Source of the DNA: Arthrobacter sp. DWC3 | GTDB taxonomy: Bacteria > Actinomycetota > Actinomycetes > Actinomycetales > Micrococcaceae | Direction: 5' to 3' | Assembly (NCBI RefSeq): GCF_002929375.1 | Contig: NZ_PJIP01000008.1 | Coordinates: forward strand, 62,001 to 126,000 | Length of the DNA stretch: 64,000 nucleotides | In this document: one piece after another, positions 63,180 through 64,000 of the stretch | How positions within the stretch are numbered: position 1 is the stretch's first letter | Layout of the letters: the number at the start of each line of letters is the position of its first letter | Program-made: the position numbers and the translations under genes | Notes under the pieces: model-generated | The model's database searches: none | Seen by the model: the letters and a program-made list of their open reading frames with translations, nothing else | Told to the model about the DNA's origin: nothing

Positions 63180-64000
63180 CTAGACGAAGGCCGCGATCCC
63201 CGTGATCGACCTGCCGGCCACGAGCGTGTTGATCTCCTGCGTGCCCTCGTAGGAGTACACGGCCTCGGCGTCGGAGAAGATCTTCGCCATCTCGTAGTCG
63301 ACCACGATGCCGTTGCCGCCGAGGATGTTGCGTCCCGCGGCGACGCTCTCGCGCATGCGGGCGGTGGTGAAGGCCTTCGCGAGGGCGGACTGCTCGTCCT
63401 TGGCCTTGCCCGCGTCCTCGAGCTGGGACAGGCGCACCATCATGGCCATCGAGCTCATCGCGTTGCCGAGGATCTGGACGAGCTGCTGCTGGACGAGCTG
63501 GAAGCTGGCGATCGGCCGGCCGAACTGCTCGCGCTCCACCGCGTAGCGCCGGGCGACGTCGAACGCCGCCAGCTGCTGGCCCACGGCCTGCCACCCGACG
63601 GCGAGGCGCGTGACCTTCAGGACCTTGTTGGTGTCGCGGAAGCTGTTGGCGCCCTTGAGGTGGAAGTCGTCGGACACCACCACGTCGTCGAGGACGATGT
63701 CCGCGTTCTCCACGGTGCGCAGGGCGATCTTGTTCTCGATCTTCGTCGACGAGAAGCCGGGGGTGGCGGTGTCCACGAGGAACCCCTTGACCTGGTTGTC
63801 CTCGAGGTCCCTCGCGTAGACGACCACCCAGTCGGAGAACGTGGCGTTGCCGATCCAGCGCTTGGCGCCGTTGAGGACCCACGAGTTCCCGTCGCGTCGC
63901 GCGGTGGTCCGCGTGCCGCCGGCCACGTCGGACCCGCCGAGCGGCTCGGTGAGGCCGAACGCGCCGATCTTCTTCATCGCGTAGATGTCCGGCAGCCACT
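63180..64000 (-). CDS. acyl-CoA dehydrogenase, glutaryl-CoA dehydrogenase-like (5' end outside window)
   Basis: The C-terminal 273 residues of an ACAD flavoenzyme; the frame is open to the window edge (WLPDIYAMKKIGAFGLTEPLGGSDV...). Motifs include WVLNGAKRWIGNATFSDW, AVEREQFGRPIASFQLVQQQLVQ, NILGGNGIVVDYEMAKIFSDAEAVYSYEGTQEINTLVAGRSITGIAAFV. The ending resembles glutaryl-CoA dehydrogenase more than medium-chain enzymes. It stops 86 bases after the 13-bp repeat tract and is convergent with the M23 gene. Confidence 0.88.
   Translation of the reverse strand, partial: WLPDIYAMKKIGAFGLTEPLGGSDVAGGTRTTARRDGNSWVLNGAKRWIGNATFSDWVVVYARDLEDNQVKGFLVDTATPGFSSTKIENKIALRTVENADIVLDDVVVSDDFHLKGANSFRDTNKVLKVTRLAVGWQAVGQQLAAFDVARRYAVEREQFGRPIASFQLVQQQLVQILGNAMSSMAMMVRLSQLEDAGKAKDEQSALAKAFTTARMRESVAAGRNILGGNGIVVDYEMAKIFSDAEAVYSYEGTQEINTLVAGRSITGIAAFV

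Overview
The window is about 64 kb of very GC-rich DNA with dense, short-spaced genes, frequent GTG and TTG starts, many ATGA/GTGA/TGATG start-stop overlaps, and gene families typical of Actinobacteria (DUF222/HNH endonuclease, DUF4439, DUF4081-GNAT, DivIVA-repeat protein, infB with a long Pro/Gly/Ala-rich N-terminus). Protein wording (rpsB, ispG, proS, pnp) best fits Micrococcales, most likely Micrococcaceae (Arthrobacter-like); this placement is inference from memory of homologues. I see no rRNA or tRNA gene, CRISPR array, insertion sequence or prophage.

Layout. (1) 1-9.2 kb: end of a membrane acyltransferase-like gene, then a minus-strand run of molybdenum-cofactor genes (membrane molybdo-oxidoreductase, moeA, moaC, mog, moaE) continuing into dapB and a small membrane/TPR protein; moaA-moaD lie divergently, ending tail-to-tail with an M16 peptidase. 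(2) 9.3-34.3 kb: the conserved translation/isoprenoid backbone, almost all on the minus strand: dxr-rseP, a SatD-like/HTH gene plus membrane partner, a YciI protein, ispG-GNAT, proS, a TauE transporter, rimP-nusA-ylxR-infB-rbfA, truB with two small membrane proteins, ribF, rpsO, pnp. Plus-strand genes interrupt it: a DapC-type aminotransferase and a DUF4439/APH(6)-type kinase pair. (3) 34.4-57.3 kb: an accessory block separating dxr from cdsA. It holds a DUF222/HNH gene with a damaged or uncertain start, a DHFR-like protein, a seven-gene leucine/isovalerate operon with a divergent TetR gene and two palindromic operators, the branched-chain 2-oxoacid dehydrogenase operon (E1alpha-E1beta-E2) with a divergent Lrp/AsnC regulator, a second TetR gene, and two sodium:solute symporter/small-membrane-protein pairs on either side of a LytS/LytTR-type two-component system. 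(4) 57.4-64 kb: cdsA-frr-pyrH-tsf-rpsB, an exported M23 peptidase, and the end of a glutaryl-CoA-dehydrogenase-like gene.

How it fits together. The accessory block encodes nearly every step from branched-chain 2-oxoacids to acetoacetyl-CoA: BkdABC, acyl-CoA dehydrogenase, biotin-dependent methylcrotonyl-CoA-type carboxylase, MaoC hydratase, CitE-like lyase and ScoAB. The neighbouring symporters plausibly import or recover small carboxylates. Less expected points are a molybdo-enzyme with four membrane helices followed by a mid-protein Tat motif, an uncharacterised SatD-HTH/membrane pair behind an apparently leaderless, palindrome-covered promoter, a recurring TAnnnT-6/7 nt-ATG arrangement suggesting many leaderless mRNAs, and a four-motif DivIVA-repeat protein. 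Most genes are ordinary; I found no convincing wholly new system, and the SatD-like pair and the sensor/symporter cluster are the best candidates.
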